Origin: Xanthobacter flavus
Lineage (GTDB): Bacteria; Pseudomonadota; Alphaproteobacteria; Rhizobiales; Xanthobacteraceae
Reading direction: 5' to 3'
Assembly (NCBI RefSeq): GCF_017875275.1
Contig: NZ_JAGGML010000001.1
Location: 4,051,001-4,115,000, forward strand
Length of the DNA: 64,000 nt
Below, in pieces: positions 1 through 9,290 of this stretch. The notes beneath the pieces are model-generated. The model saw only the letters and a program-made list of their open reading frames with translations. It was not told the DNA's origin and searched no databases. The position numbers were made by a program, and so were the translations under genes. The number at the start of each line of letters is the position of its first letter. Within the stretch, counting starts at the first letter, position 1.

Positions 1-768
1 CGAGCGGCCGAGCCCGCCGATGACCGTTGCAATGAGCAGAGAGATGGTGAGGCGGATGTTGAACGCGTCGGAGGAGACGAAACCGCTCTGGTGGGCGAAC
101 AGAACGCCGGCCAGGCCCGCCAGCGCAGCGCTCGCGGCAAACACGCCGATGCGCCAGAGCGGCACGTTGAGCCCCACCGTCGCCGCGAAGGATTCGCTCT
201 CCTTCACCGCGTTGAGGCGGCGGCCGATGGACGAGCCGAACACGTAGTCGCTGGCGATCTGCACCATCAGGAGGATGCCGGCGGCCACCCAGAAGAAATA
301 GGTCGGCCCCATGCGGAAGTTGCCGAAGTCGATCTGCGGCACGCCCATGAGGCCCATGGTGCCGCCGGTGACGCTCACCCAGCGCTGGGCCACGATCTCC
401 ACGATGAAGCCGAAGGCGAGCGTCGCCATGGCGAGGTAGAGCCCGCGCGTGCGAAGCGCCACCGCGCCCACCAGCAGGCCGGCGAGCAGACAGGCAGCGA
501 GCGCCACACCCATGGAGAGGGTGAGCGGCCAGCCATAGGTGGTGGTGAGAATGGCGGAGACATAGGCGCCGACCGCGTAGAAGCCGCCATGGCCCAGCGA
601 CATCTGCCCGGACAGGCCGAGCAGGATGTTCAGCCCGATCACCGCGATGGCGGTGTAGGCGAAGGTCTGGCCCACATGGACGAAGAACGGATTGGGCGCG
701 ACGAGCGGGAAGACCGCGATGACGGCGGCGGCGAGGCCATAGGCCACGAGGCGCGGGATGCGGGGCAT
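1..768 (-). CDS. livM: Branched-chain amino acid-type ABC transporter permease LivM (partial, C-terminus beyond left edge)
   Basis: This is the inner-membrane permease subunit of a Liv-type (HAAT) importer. The frame is open from the ATG at 768 to the window edge, so the C-terminal part is missing. The translation opens with a hydrophobic segment after MPRIPR and carries the LivM signature region around residues 50-65 (GLSGQMSLGHGGFYAVGAY), then RTRGLYLAMATLAFGF. It starts 12 bases downstream of the livH stop and is the last visible gene of a minus-strand operon led by an acyl-CoA ligase at 5736. The matching LivG/LivF ATPases are not visible and presumably lie to the left. The substrate is unknown. 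The CoA enzymes upstream suggest a carboxylic acid rather than an amino acid, which is inference. Confidence 0.9.
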   Translation of the reverse strand, partial: MPRIPRLVAYGLAAAVIAVFPLVAPNPFFVHVGQTFAYTAIAVIGLNILLGLSGQMSLGHGGFYAVGAYVSAILTTTYGWPLTLSMGVALAACLLAGLLVGAVALRTRGLYLAMATLAFGFIVEIVAQRWVSVTGGTMGLMGVPQIDFGNFRMGPTYFFWVAAGILLMVQIASDYVFGSSIGRRLNAVKESESFAATVGLNVPLWRIGVFAASAALAGLAGVLFAHQSGFVSSDAFNIRLTISLLIATVIGGLGRS

Positions 769-780
769 GATCGAGCCTCC

Positions 781-1677
781 TCAGCGCACGTCGGCGCGTC
801 GCTCGCCGAACAGCCCGGACGGGCGGAAGGCGAGGAGAGCCATGACGAAGAGCAGCGGGTAGAGATCACCGAAGGCGCTGTCCCAATAGTTGGAGAAGGC
901 CTCGGCGACGCCGAACAGGAGCCCGCCCAGCAGGATGCCGACCGGATTGGTGAAGCCGCCCACTGCCGCGACAGCAAGCGCCTTGATGGTGAAGATGAGA
1001 CCCATGTGTGGATGCACCGACACCAGCGGCCCGACGAGCACGCCGGAGATGCCGGCCATGAGCGCGGCCAGCACGAACACCAGCACCACCACGCCGCGCA
1101 CGTCGATGCCGAACAGGGAGGCGGCTTCCGGATTGAAGGCGACGGCATAGACCGCCTTGCCCCAGCGCGAGCCGAACAGGAACCAGTAGAAGGCGCCCAC
1201 GACGACGAAGGCGGTGATGATGATCGCCGCTTCCTCAAAGAAGATGCCGACACCGAGGATGTTGATGACGTTGTCGCGGGTCTTGGAGAACAGGGGCGGC
1301 GCATATTGCGCGGACTTGCCGAAGCCAAGCTCGACGATGTTCTGCAGGATCAGAGCGGCCCCGGCGGTGGTGAGCACCCAGGAATAGGCGCCGGCGCGAT
1401 CGCCCAGCCGGTCGAGGGGGCGGATGGTGAAGCGCTCGAGCAGATAGCCGAGCACGCCCATGAGGACGAGCACGCCCAGCACGGCGAGCGGAGCGGGCAC
1501 CCCCGCGGTCAGCATGCCGATGGAGGCGAAGGCGCCCACCATGAGGAAATCACCCTGGCCAAAGTTCAGCCGGTGGGTCGCAAGATGGGTGATGAACAGG
1601 CCCTTCGCGGTGAGCGTGTAGATCGCGCCCATGGCGATGCCGCTCACGAGCAGCTGGAAGAAATTGAGCAGCGTCAT
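781..1677 (-). CDS. livH: Branched-chain amino acid-type ABC transporter permease LivH
   Basis: A 298-residue polytopic permease, the usual LivH length. It has the LivH motif LNFGQGDFLMVGAF near residues 37-50 and the cytoplasmic coupling loop with AVAFNPEAASLFGIDV near 178-193, which contacts the ATPase in this family. It lies directly before livM on the same strand and about 115 bases after the OB-fold gene, so it is likely co-transcribed with the CoA-pathway genes at 1792-5736. A separate LivK-like binding protein is at 6648-7808 on the same strand and could deliver substrate to this permease pair. That pairing is inferred from position. Confidence 0.94.
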   Translation of the reverse strand: MTLLNFFQLLVSGIAMGAIYTLTAKGLFITHLATHRLNFGQGDFLMVGAFASIGMLTAGVPAPLAVLGVLVLMGVLGYLLERFTIRPLDRLGDRAGAYSWVLTTAGAALILQNIVELGFGKSAQYAPPLFSKTRDNVINILGVGIFFEEAAIIITAFVVVGAFYWFLFGSRWGKAVYAVAFNPEAASLFGIDVRGVVVLVFVLAALMAGISGVLVGPLVSVHPHMGLIFTIKALAVAAVGGFTNPVGILLGGLLFGVAEAFSNYWDSAFGDLYPLLFVMALLAFRPSGLFGERRADVR

Positions 1678-1791
1678 GACGCCCCTCCCGCTCCGGGCGG
1701 ATCGGACGGACGCACTGCGGATGGTCTCTTGGACATGCGTTCTCCCGAAAGTCTTTTCGGGCCGGTCTGGCGCCGGCCTCGTTGCCCGAAC

Positions 1792-2145
1792 TCAGCGCCC
1801 GGAGTCGGCCGGCGCAAACTGGGTGATGCCTGCGGTGTCACACACGCGCATCCGGGCGCCGAGCGGCGGCGCATCGGCGTCGTCCACCGGCACGTGCGCG
1901 AGCCGCCCGGTCAGGCGCACGCCGCAATCGAGGTCCACCACGGCCACGGCATAGGGCCCGTCCGCCTGGAAACGGGTGGGTGGGCGGCGCACCAGCGTCC
2001 AGGAGACGAGGGCGCCGTCACCCTCCACCGTGACCGGCTCCATGTCCGGGCTGTGACAGGTGGGGCAGAGTTCGCGCGGGCCTGCATCGAGCTGCCCGCA
2101 CGCGGCGCAGCGCAGGATCGCGACGGGAAGGGAAGCGGAAGACAT
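1792..2145 (-). CDS. DUF35 OB-fold protein with zinc ribbon, thiolase partner
   Basis: A 117-residue protein with the two parts of the DUF35 family. An N-terminal rubredoxin-like zinc ribbon has two CxxC pairs (CAAC at about residues 12-15 and CPTC near 26-29). A C-terminal OB-fold follows, with VSWTLVRRPP and YAVAVVDLD. The reading frame extends further upstream without a stop, but ATG at 2145 gives the normal family N-terminus. Family members bind SCP2-type thiolases and acyl-CoA; some thiolase/DUF35 pairs are aldolases rather than thiolases. It sits after the hydratase (2184-2978) and the thiolase (3017-4180) on the same strand, consistent with forming a complex with that thiolase. Confidence 0.85.
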   Translation of the reverse strand: MSSASLPVAILRCAACGQLDAGPRELCPTCHSPDMEPVTVEGDGALVSWTLVRRPPTRFQADGPYAVAVVDLDCGVRLTGRLAHVPVDDADAPPLGARMRVCDTAGITQFAPADSGR

Positions 2146-2183
2146 GGGACGGGCGTGATCCTGATGGCGGCGGACAGTGGGGC

Positions 2184-2978
<795 letters not shown>

Positions 2979-3016
2979 GGGATGTGTTCCGATTCGGTCG
3001 CGGGTGCGGCGCGCGG

Positions 3017-4180
3017 TCAGGCGTCGGTGGCGCGCAGGATGTTGACGGTGCAGGCGACGCCCGTGCCGCCGAGATTGTGGGTGAGGGCGATCTTGGCGCC
3101 CTTCACCTGGTTGGTGTGGGTGCCGCGCAGCTGGAGCACGCTCTCGTAGATCTGGCCGAGACCGGTGGCGCCCACCGGATGCCCCTTGGCGAGCAGGCCG
3201 CCGCTGGCGTTGATCGGCCGGTCGCCATTCACGGCCGTGCGTCCCTCCGCGGCGTAGCCGGCACCGGCGCCGCGCGGCATCAGGCCGAGGTCTTCCGCAT
3301 CGATGATCTCGGCGATGGAGAAGCAGTCGTGCAGTTCTACGCAGCTCACCTCGTCTGGGGTGATGCCAGCCTGGGCATAGGCGCCCTGGGCGGCGGCGAC
3401 CGTCGCCTCGAAGGTGCACAGGTCCGGATGGCCGGCGATTCGGGCGCTGCCGCGTGCCTGTGCCGAGGCCAGCACCTGGACCGGCTGCGGGATGACCTCG
3501 CGCAGGCGATCGCCGGCGACGAGGAGCACGGCGGCAGCCCCGTCGCTGGCCGGGCAGCAGTCGTAGAGGCGCAGCGGATCGCAGATCAGGCGGGCGTTGC
3601 CGATCTCCTCGGTCGAGAGGTCAGCGCCCATCTGGGCGAGGGGGTTCTTCAGGCCGTTGCCCTTGTTCTTGCGCACCACGGCGGAGATATCGTCCCGCGT
3701 CGCTCCATAGCGCTGCTCGTAGAGGCGCCAGGCAAGGCCGAACAGGCCGGGGAAGGTGAGGCCGCTCACCCCATCGCTGCGGAAATCCATGGCGCAGTTC
3801 AGCGCCGAGGTGACGGCCGCCGTATCGGCATGGGTCATCTTCTCGGCGCCCACGGCGAGGGCCATGTCGCACAGGCCGGTCGCCACCGCGAGATAGGCAT
3901 GGCGGAAGGCGATGCCGCCGGAGGCGCAGGCGCCCTCCACCTTGGTGCAGGGAATCTGCGGCAGGCCGAGGCCGTCCGCCACCAGTCCCGCCAGCACTTC
4001 CTGGCCGAGGAGGGGGCCGGCGACGAAGTTGCCGAGATAGAGTGCGCCGACATCGCTGCGGTCGAGCCCGGATTCGCGGATCGCCGCATCGGCGGCGCGG
4101 ATGGCGAGGGCCTCGATGGAGGTCTGCGGATGACGTCCGAACGCCGAGGAGCCGATGCCGGCGACGAAGACGGGCCTCAT
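3017..4180 (-). CDS. SCP2-type thiolase family protein (acetyl-CoA acetyltransferase or aldolase)
   Basis: A 387-residue thiolase-fold enzyme of the sterol-carrier-protein-x group. The nucleophilic cysteine is C85 in VEGACASGG, VELHDCFS replaces the NEAFA box of classical thiolases, and GHPVGATG carries the catalytic His. The C-terminus ends with HNLGGTG instead of the usual CxGGG motif, as in SCP2 thiolases. The start ATG at 4180 overlaps the ligase stop by four bases (ATGA), so the two are translationally coupled. The nearby DUF35 partner suggests a hetero-complex that cleaves a beta-keto- or beta-hydroxyacyl-CoA. The residues needed for thiolysis look intact, in contrast to the second thiolase-like protein at 26012. 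Confidence 0.91.
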   Translation of the reverse strand: MRPVFVAGIGSSAFGRHPQTSIEALAIRAADAAIRESGLDRSDVGALYLGNFVAGPLLGQEVLAGLVADGLGLPQIPCTKVEGACASGGIAFRHAYLAVATGLCDMALAVGAEKMTHADTAAVTSALNCAMDFRSDGVSGLTFPGLFGLAWRLYEQRYGATRDDISAVVRKNKGNGLKNPLAQMGADLSTEEIGNARLICDPLRLYDCCPASDGAAAVLLVAGDRLREVIPQPVQVLASAQARGSARIAGHPDLCTFEATVAAAQGAYAQAGITPDEVSCVELHDCFSIAEIIDAEDLGLMPRGAGAGYAAEGRTAVNGDRPINASGGLLAKGHPVGATGLGQIYESVLQLRGTHTNQVKGAKIALTHNLGGTGVACTVNILRATDA

Positions 4181-5736
4181 GAGGCGGCTCCCTGCTGGTG
4201 CGTCCGCGCGGCAGCGTCGTCTTCCGCCAGCCGGCGGCGCAGCTCGGTCTTGAGGATCTTGCCGTAATTGTTCTTGGGCAGCGCCGCCTCGAAGCGATAG
4301 CGCTTGGGCCGCTTGAAGCGGGCGATGTTGTCGAGGCAGAGCTGGTCGAGCGCCGCGACATCGACTTCCGCGCCCGGCCGCACGGCGACGAACGCCACCA
4401 CCTCCTCGCCCCAGTCCGCGTGCGGCGCGCCGATGACGGAGACCTCTAGAACGCCTTCGTGGCGCAGCAGCACCTCCTCCACCTCACGGGGATAGATGTT
4501 GCTGCCGCCGGAGATGATGAGGTCCTTGGAGCGATCGCGCAGCGTGAGAAAGCCGCGCGTGTCGAGGCTGCCCACATCGCCGGTGTAGAGCCAGCCGTCG
4601 CGCAGGGCGGCGGCGGTGCCGGCGGGGTTGTTCCAGTAGCCTTCCATCACGCAGTCGCTGCGGGTGATGATCTCGCCGACCTCGCCGAACGGCAGATCCC
4701 GCCCGTCCTCGTCGACCACGCGGATCTCCTGCCCGGAGCGGGGAAAGCCGCACGAACCGAGCACCGCGTCGTCGGCCGGCGTGCCGTCCGCGTTCACGTG
4801 CAGCGCCTTCGGCAGGGCGGTGATGGTCATGGGGGATTCCCCCTGGCCGAAGATCTGGCACAGCTTCGGGCCGATCACGCGCAGCGCGTGCTTCAGGTCG
4901 GCGACGTACATGGGTGCGCCGCCATAATAGATGGTCTTGAGGTTGGTGAGGTCGGCGGTCAGTGTCGCGGGATGGTTCACCATCCGCGTCAGCATGGTCG
5001 GCGCGGCGAAGAGCGAGACCTTGCTGTAACGCGCGACGGCCTCCAGCACGTCCTCCACGTCGAAGCCGGGCAGCACCACCTGATGCCCGCCCTTCATCAG
5101 GAAGGGCAGGGCATAGAGCCCGGCGCCGTGGGACACCGGCGCGCATGAGATGTGGGTGTCATCGGTATCGACCGCATCGACATCCGCATAATAGGCCAGC
5201 GACATGGCCAGGAGATTGCGATGGCTGAGCATCGCGCCCTTCGGCTTCCCGGTGGTGCCGGAGGTGTAGAACAGCCACGCCCGCTCCCCCGGCGCGGCAT
5301 CCGCGCAGGCAATGGGTTCAGCCGCGACAAGGCGGGCATAGGCCTCGGTGCCAGTGGAGACGACGGCGCGCAACTGAACGAGGGCGTCGGTCTCGGCCGT
5401 GAGCGACGGGTACAGGCCAGGGGTGGTGACGAGCGCTTCGGCGTCCGCATCGGCGGCGATGCCGATCACCTCGCGCGGATGCAGCTTGGCATTCACCGGG
5501 ACGGCGCACAGGCCGGCGATCCAGCAGCCGAGCAGGCACTCGAAGAAGGCGCCGGTGTTCTCCATGAACAGCACAACGCGCGCGCCGGGCGCGAGGCCCA
5601 TCGCCCGGAGGCCTCCGGCGATGCGGGCCGATCGCTCGGCGAAAGCCGCGTAGGTGAGGGTGCCTTCGGCGTCGGTGATGGCGGGATTGTCCGGCAGGCG
5701 TCGCGCAGTCTGCAGGATGAGCTTGGCGATGCTCAT
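4177..5736 (-). CDS. AMP-forming acyl-CoA synthetase (class I adenylate-forming ligase)
   Basis: A 519-residue ligase that activates a carboxylic acid to its CoA thioester through an acyl-adenylate. The P-loop motif [11 protein letters not shown] is present near residues 157-167, along with the GYWNNP, YTGDVG and [10 protein letters not shown] boxes and the C-terminal catalytic lysine region NNYGKILK. It is the first gene of the minus-strand operon ending in livH-livM, and the divergent promoter with the TetR gene at 5906 lies just upstream. The module (ligase, thiolase, hydratase, DUF35, importer) has no acyl-CoA dehydrogenase, so the substrate may already be alpha,beta-unsaturated, for example a phenylpropenoid acid. 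That is inference. Confidence 0.94.
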   Translation of the reverse strand: MSIAKLILQTARRLPDNPAITDAEGTLTYAAFAERSARIAGGLRAMGLAPGARVVLFMENTGAFFECLLGCWIAGLCAVPVNAKLHPREVIGIAADADAEALVTTPGLYPSLTAETDALVQLRAVVSTGTEAYARLVAAEPIACADAAPGERAWLFYTSGTTGKPKGAMLSHRNLLAMSLAYYADVDAVDTDDTHISCAPVSHGAGLYALPFLMKGGHQVVLPGFDVEDVLEAVARYSKVSLFAAPTMLTRMVNHPATLTADLTNLKTIYYGGAPMYVADLKHALRVIGPKLCQIFGQGESPMTITALPKALHVNADGTPADDAVLGSCGFPRSGQEIRVVDEDGRDLPFGEVGEIITRSDCVMEGYWNNPAGTAAALRDGWLYTGDVGSLDTRGFLTLRDRSKDLIISGGSNIYPREVEEVLLRHEGVLEVSVIGAPHADWGEEVVAFVAVRPGAEVDVAALDQLCLDNIARFKRPKRYRFEAALPKNNYGKILKTELRRRLAEDDAAARTHQQGAAS

Positions 5737-5751
5737 CGGTCCTCCCTACCG

Positions 5752-5773
5752 TTTAGTAGTTATATTTACTAGA
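5752..5773. promoter_or_regulatory. Candidate TetR operator (inverted repeat)
   Basis: An AT-rich inverted repeat, TTTAGTA followed by eight bases and TACTAGA, with six of seven arm bases complementary. It lies 16 bases upstream of the acyl-CoA ligase start on the minus strand and about 130 bases before the TetR gene on the plus strand. Size and position suit a TetR-family operator controlling both genes. The assignment is inferred from symmetry and position. Confidence 0.45.
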
Positions 5774-5905
5774 GAGTCAGGCTAGCTGTTTTGCGAGTTT
5801 TATGCAAGCATGCGAGACAGTATTTGTTTGAAGGTTCTCGGCTGTTCGGGTGTCTTGTCCGGAAAGTCGGCCCTTCGGAGCGCCGAAAGCAGGAATAGTC
5901 GGTTC

Positions 5906-6586
5906 ATGGGTAACTCTCCCACCACGGCGGTCCGCGCCCCCGCGCCGGGGCGCGCGGCCTTTGATCGAGACGAGCAGCGCCGTCGCAAGCGCGAGGCGGT
6001 GCTTCGGGTGGCGGCCTCCGCCTTCAATCGCCGCGGCTTCGCCAAGACGTCCATGGACGACGTGGCCGCGGTGCTCGGCGTGTCGAAGCCGACGCTCTAC
6101 CAGTATTTCAAGAGCAAGCAGGAATTGCTCTATGCCTGCCACCAGGTGGCCATGGACAATGGTGAGGCGGGTCTTGCGCTCGCCGCCGCCCATGACGGGA
6201 GCGGACTGGAAAAGCTCATCATCTACCTGCGCCGGTACATGGAGGGCATCTTCGGTGATCTCGGCAACTGCCCCGTGCTCACCGACGTGGATTCGCTGGC
6301 GCCCGAAGATCGGGAGAACGTGGTGGCCCGCCGCAAGCGCATCAGCGCCGCCACCAAGGAGCTGATCGCCCTCGGCGTCGCCGATGGGTCCATCGGCCCA
6401 TGCGATCCGAAGCTTGCCAGCCTGTTCGCCCTCGGCGTGGTGAACTGGATTCCCGCCTGGTACCGCGATTCCGGCCCCAACACGCCGGAGCAGATCATGG
6501 AAAGCTTCGCATCCCTGCTGATCTCGGGGCTCGCGGCGCCGGCCGCCCCGCCGCGCCCGCGTGCGAAGGCGAAGCCGAAGGCCTGA
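5906..6586 (+). CDS. TetR family transcriptional regulator
   Basis: A 226-residue one-component repressor. The N-terminal helix-turn-helix is at roughly residues 25-70 (AASAFNRRGFAKTSMDDVAAVLG and VSKPTLYQYFKSKQEL), followed by a C-terminal ligand-binding domain. The frame is open to 5810, but ATG at 5906 gives a normal TetR N-terminus and has AGGA about 11 bases upstream. The C-terminus is a basic Pro/Ala/Lys tail. It is divergent from the acyl-CoA ligase operon with a 169-bp shared promoter region, so it most likely represses that operon until an acyl-CoA or acid ligand binds. Confidence 0.9.
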   Translation: MGNSPTTAVRAPAPGRAAFDRDEQRRRKREAVLRVAASAFNRRGFAKTSMDDVAAVLGVSKPTLYQYFKSKQELLYACHQVAMDNGEAGLALAAAHDGSGLEKLIIYLRRYMEGIFGDLGNCPVLTDVDSLAPEDRENVVARRKRISAATKELIALGVADGSIGPCDPKLASLFALGVVNWIPAWYRDSGPNTPEQIMESFASLLISGLAAPAAPPRPRAKAKPKA

Positions 6587-6595
6587 TCCAACTCC

Positions 6596-6643
6596 GCCCC
6601 GCAGCCGAGATGGTCCGGCGGCGGAGCGGCGTGCGGCTGGGGC
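6596..6643. terminator. Candidate bidirectional terminator hairpin
   Basis: An inverted repeat, GCCCC-gc-AGCCG paired with CGGCTGGGGC, lies between the convergent TetR gene and the binding-protein gene. The stem is ten pairs with a two-base bulge and a long loop. There is no clear T-run, so the call rests on symmetry and convergent position. Confidence 0.35.
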
Positions 6644-6647
6644 TGGT

Positions 6648-7808
6648 CTATTTGGGCGCGGGCACCACGGTGTCGCCCTTCCAGATGCCGAGGAAGATAT
6701 CGCCCTGGCCGAGGCATTCGTGATCGTTCGGCCCGAAAGGTTTCGCCGGCGTAGCCGAGATGGCCTGGACGCCGTCGATGGTCTCGATGGCATCGCGCAG
6801 CTTCGCAGGGTCCGACTTGCCGACCTTGTCCACGGCGGCGAACATGATCTGCCCCGCGTCGTACCCGAGCGCGGCCACCACCGGCCAGCGATAATCCTTG
6901 CCGTACTTCTCGGTCATGCGCTTGTTGAAGGTCTGCGCCTTGGGATCGGAGAGGTCGAGAGCCTGGCCCATGGCCGTGCCCTGAATGGCCTCCACGCCTA
7001 CGATGTCCTTCACCTTCAGCGAGGAAAGGCCCCAGTTGCCGGCGAAGGTCGGCTTGTAGTTGAGCCGCGGCAGCGGGCGATAGGGCAGTTCGAACGACTC
7101 GTGGAAGTGCAGGATGAGATCGACGCCGGCGTCGCGCATCTTGATCATTTGCGGTGTCAGGTCGTTGACACCCGGCGCCGCCGCCTCGACGGCTGCGAGT
7201 TCCACGCCGCGCGCCTTCAGGCCGGCCGTGGCCTCCTGCGCGGCAAAATTTCCGTAGCCGGTGGTGGAGTGCAGCAGGCCAATCTTCTTGTAGTTCTTGA
7301 CCGCCCAATCGAGGATCGCGTCGATCTGATACTTCTCGATCATCGAGCAGCGAAAGATGAAGCTCGGCTTCTGGTCGATGAACTTGGTGGTGATGTCCGT
7401 GGCGGCCGATGGTCCGGCGATGAGCGGCACGCCGGCGCGCTGGAGCACGGGCGCAAAGGCCATGACGTTGCCACTCGAGACCGTGCCGATGACGCCCGCC
7501 ACCCCGTCGTTCTGGATCAGCCGCTGGACCACGGAGACGGCCCGCTGGGGATTGGCCTCGTCGTCATAGACCACCAGCTCGATGGGGGTCTTGCCGCCCT
7601 TGGCCTTGTAGTCCTCCAGCGCGAGCTTGATGCCCTGCAGATAGCTCTCACCGAAATCGACGATCGCGGGCGGTCCGCTGAGACCCTCCACGACGCCGAT
7701 CTTCACCGGCGTCTGGGCCAGGGCCGCGCCAGCGGGCCCGAGCAGCAGCGCCAGCGCTGTGGCGGTGCCCCGCAGCAGGGCGCCCTTTACCGATTCCGTC
7801 CGAACCAT
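6648..7808 (-). CDS. LivK-type ABC transporter substrate-binding protein
   Basis: A 386-residue periplasmic binding protein of the type I (leucine/amide) class. The ATG at 7808 is preferred over the ATG at 7814 because GGGGAGGA ends directly against the latter but is spaced 6 bases from the former. A signal peptide is visible at about residues 1-32, ending GAALAQ before TPVKIGVVEGLSGP. The body has the ligand-fold segments KGGKTPIELVVYDDEANP and GVIGTVSSGNVMAFAPVLQ. It stands alone: no permease is adjacent, and the nearest same-strand permeases are livH-livM at 1-1677. It may serve that importer. It appears to have its own promoter, with an AT-rich leader at 7815-7910. Confidence 0.9.
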   Translation of the reverse strand: MVRTESVKGALLRGTATALALLLGPAGAALAQTPVKIGVVEGLSGPPAIVDFGESYLQGIKLALEDYKAKGGKTPIELVVYDDEANPQRAVSVVQRLIQNDGVAGVIGTVSSGNVMAFAPVLQRAGVPLIAGPSAATDITTKFIDQKPSFIFRCSMIEKYQIDAILDWAVKNYKKIGLLHSTTGYGNFAAQEATAGLKARGVELAAVEAAAPGVNDLTPQMIKMRDAGVDLILHFHESFELPYRPLPRLNYKPTFAGNWGLSSLKVKDIVGVEAIQGTAMGQALDLSDPKAQTFNKRMTEKYGKDYRWPVVAALGYDAGQIMFAAVDKVGKSDPAKLRDAIETIDGVQAISATPAKPFGPNDHECLGQGDIFLGIWKGDTVVPAPK

Positions 7809-7859
7809 ACCCATTCCTCCCCATCACCACCCATCGGTTCAGCAGTCAGAGATCGCTGC

Positions 7860-7879
7860 AAAACTCGTGAGTAAGTTTT
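7860..7879. promoter_or_regulatory. Inverted repeat upstream of the binding-protein gene
   Basis: AAAACT, eight bases, then AGTTTT: a perfect 6-bp inverted repeat in the only AT-rich stretch between the binding-protein gene (start 7808) and the amidase. It is a candidate operator or promoter element for the minus-strand gene; the cognate regulator is unknown. Confidence 0.35.
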
Positions 7880-7910
7880 ATATGCTTTTTAGTAGGGCTA
7901 TCGGATCGCG

Positions 7911-8108
7911 CGGCCCTCCGCAAGGGGGCAGTCACCCGAATGCAGGCCGGCCGGGCGCGCGCCGCGTCCGGCCGAGGCCGACCGGCGTTGCAAGATCCGA
8001 GACGCCGCAAGGCGGCTGGAAGCGCCTGGCAGTGCTTGCCGGCGGGCCGATGGTGTTGACGTGAATGTGTGCGTCTTCGGGGCACAAAATGCCCTTGGTC
8101 CGCGGGGG
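7911..8108. other. Intergenic stretch without a recognisable gene
   Basis: About 200 GC-rich bases between the leader of the binding-protein gene and the end of the amidase gene. Reading frames here do not resemble known proteins. A small hairpin, GGGCA-caaaa-TGCCC at 8080-8094, lies just past the amidase stop (minus strand) and could contribute to termination, though it has no T-run. Confidence 0.4.
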
Positions 8109-9290
8109 TCAGGGCCCTTCCATCGCCACGGCGGCGCGCAGCAGGGCGGTGTCGCTGCCCGCCGGCCCCACCAGCGAGAGGCCGAACGGCGCACCGTCGA
8201 GAAGCGCCAGCGGCATCGACACTTGAGGCAGGCCGCCGAGGCCGGCGATGCACAAAAGGTTCATGGCCAGATGACGGGTGGTGACCTCCACCTCGGCGGT
8301 GGCCATGCCGCGCAAAGGCGCGGGGCGCGGCACCGTGGGCAGGAGGAAGGCTGTGCCGGGGCGCAGCAATTCGCCGAGCCGAGTACGGATGGCGGTGCGA
8401 TGGGCCGCGGCGGCCGCGACCGCTGCGGGGGCGATGGCGCAGGCGGCATCGAACCGTTCCTTCACGCCCGGGCCAAAGGCCGGCCGCACCCGCTCGATCC
8501 AGGGTCCCACGGAGGTCCAGATCTCGGCCGCCTGCAAGGTACGGAAGGTCGCGGACCACGCGTCCAGACCTTCGGGCGCAAGCGCGATGTCCTCACAAGG
8601 CGCGATCGTGTCCTGCGCCAGCCGCAGCGCGGGGCCAAGGGCGGCGGCCGCTTCGGGGGACAAGAGGGCGAATGCCTCGCGCGGCGCGAGCAGGCGGGTG
8701 ATGGGCGGGGCGGGCGCGGCATCGGCCATCAGCACGCGGCCCACGCGCTCCAGAAGAGCAGCGTCGCGGGCGAACCAGCCCACGCAATCGAAGCTGGGGG
8801 CGAACGGGGCGATACCATCGAGCGGGATGCGCCCATGGCTGGGGCGCATTCCGAACAGGCCGCAATAGCTCGCCGGCACCCGCACGGAGCCGCCGCAATC
8901 GGTGCCGATGGCGAAGTCCACCACGCCGCCCGCCGTGGCGGAGGCGGAGCCGCTGGAGGAGCCGCCCGGCACGCGGTTGGGCGCCGCCGGATTGAGCGGC
9001 GTGCCGTAATGCACGTTCTCGCCGGTGAGCGAGTAGCACAGCTCGTCGGCGATGGTCTTGCCGTCAAGACTTGCCCCCGCCTCCAGAAGGCGCTCGACCG
9101 CGACGGCGGAGCGCGGCGCGGGCGGGTGGGTCGCCAGCCAGTCGGGGTGACCGTTGCCGGTGGACGTGCCGGCCACGTCCATCACGTCCTTCAGCGCGAA
9201 GGTGAGGCCGGCGAGGGGGCCGGAGGGCGCGCCGGGTCGGGTGAGGCGCGGGCCGGGGATGAAGGCGCCGAGGGCATCGGCCCCGCTCAT
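8109..9290 (-). CDS. Amidase (amidase signature family)
   Basis: A 393-residue amidase-signature hydrolase that would release ammonia or an amine from an amide in the cytoplasm. The Ser-cisSer-Lys triad regions are visible: catalytic Lys in FALKDVMDV near residue 34, the GGSSSGSASATAGG box, and DCGGSVRVPASYCGLFGMRPS. ATG at 9290 overlaps the stop of the upstream amidohydrolase (ATGA), indicating translational coupling; the longer frame upstream is a shadow of that gene. It is somewhat shorter than typical 450-500 residue amidases. It probably hydrolyses the linear amide made by the coupled amidohydrolase, which is inference from coupling. Confidence 0.92.
   Translation of the reverse strand: MSGADALGAFIPGPRLTRPGAPSGPLAGLTFALKDVMDVAGTSTGNGHPDWLATHPPAPRSAVAVERLLEAGASLDGKTIADELCYSLTGENVHYGTPLNPAAPNRVPGGSSSGSASATAGGVVDFAIGTDCGGSVRVPASYCGLFGMRPSHGRIPLDGIAPFAPSFDCVGWFARDAALLERVGRVLMADAAPAPPITRLLAPREAFALLSPEAAAALGPALRLAQDTIAPCEDIALAPEGLDAWSATFRTLQAAEIWTSVGPWIERVRPAFGPGVKERFDAACAIAPAAVAAAAAHRTAIRTRLGELLRPGTAFLLPTVPRPAPLRGMATAEVEVTTRHLAMNLLCIAGLGGLPQVSMPLALLDGAPFGLSLVGPAGSDTALLRAAVAMEGP

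Noticed and set aside
7759-8064. A 101-residue plus-strand frame in the gap before the amidase
   Set aside because: It begins inside the signal-peptide region of the opposite gene, has no ribosome site and resembles no protein.
8080-8094. GGGCA-CAAAA-TGCCC as a firm terminator after the amidase
   Set aside because: The stem is only five pairs and lacks a T-run, so it is mentioned in the intergenic entry but not called as a terminator.
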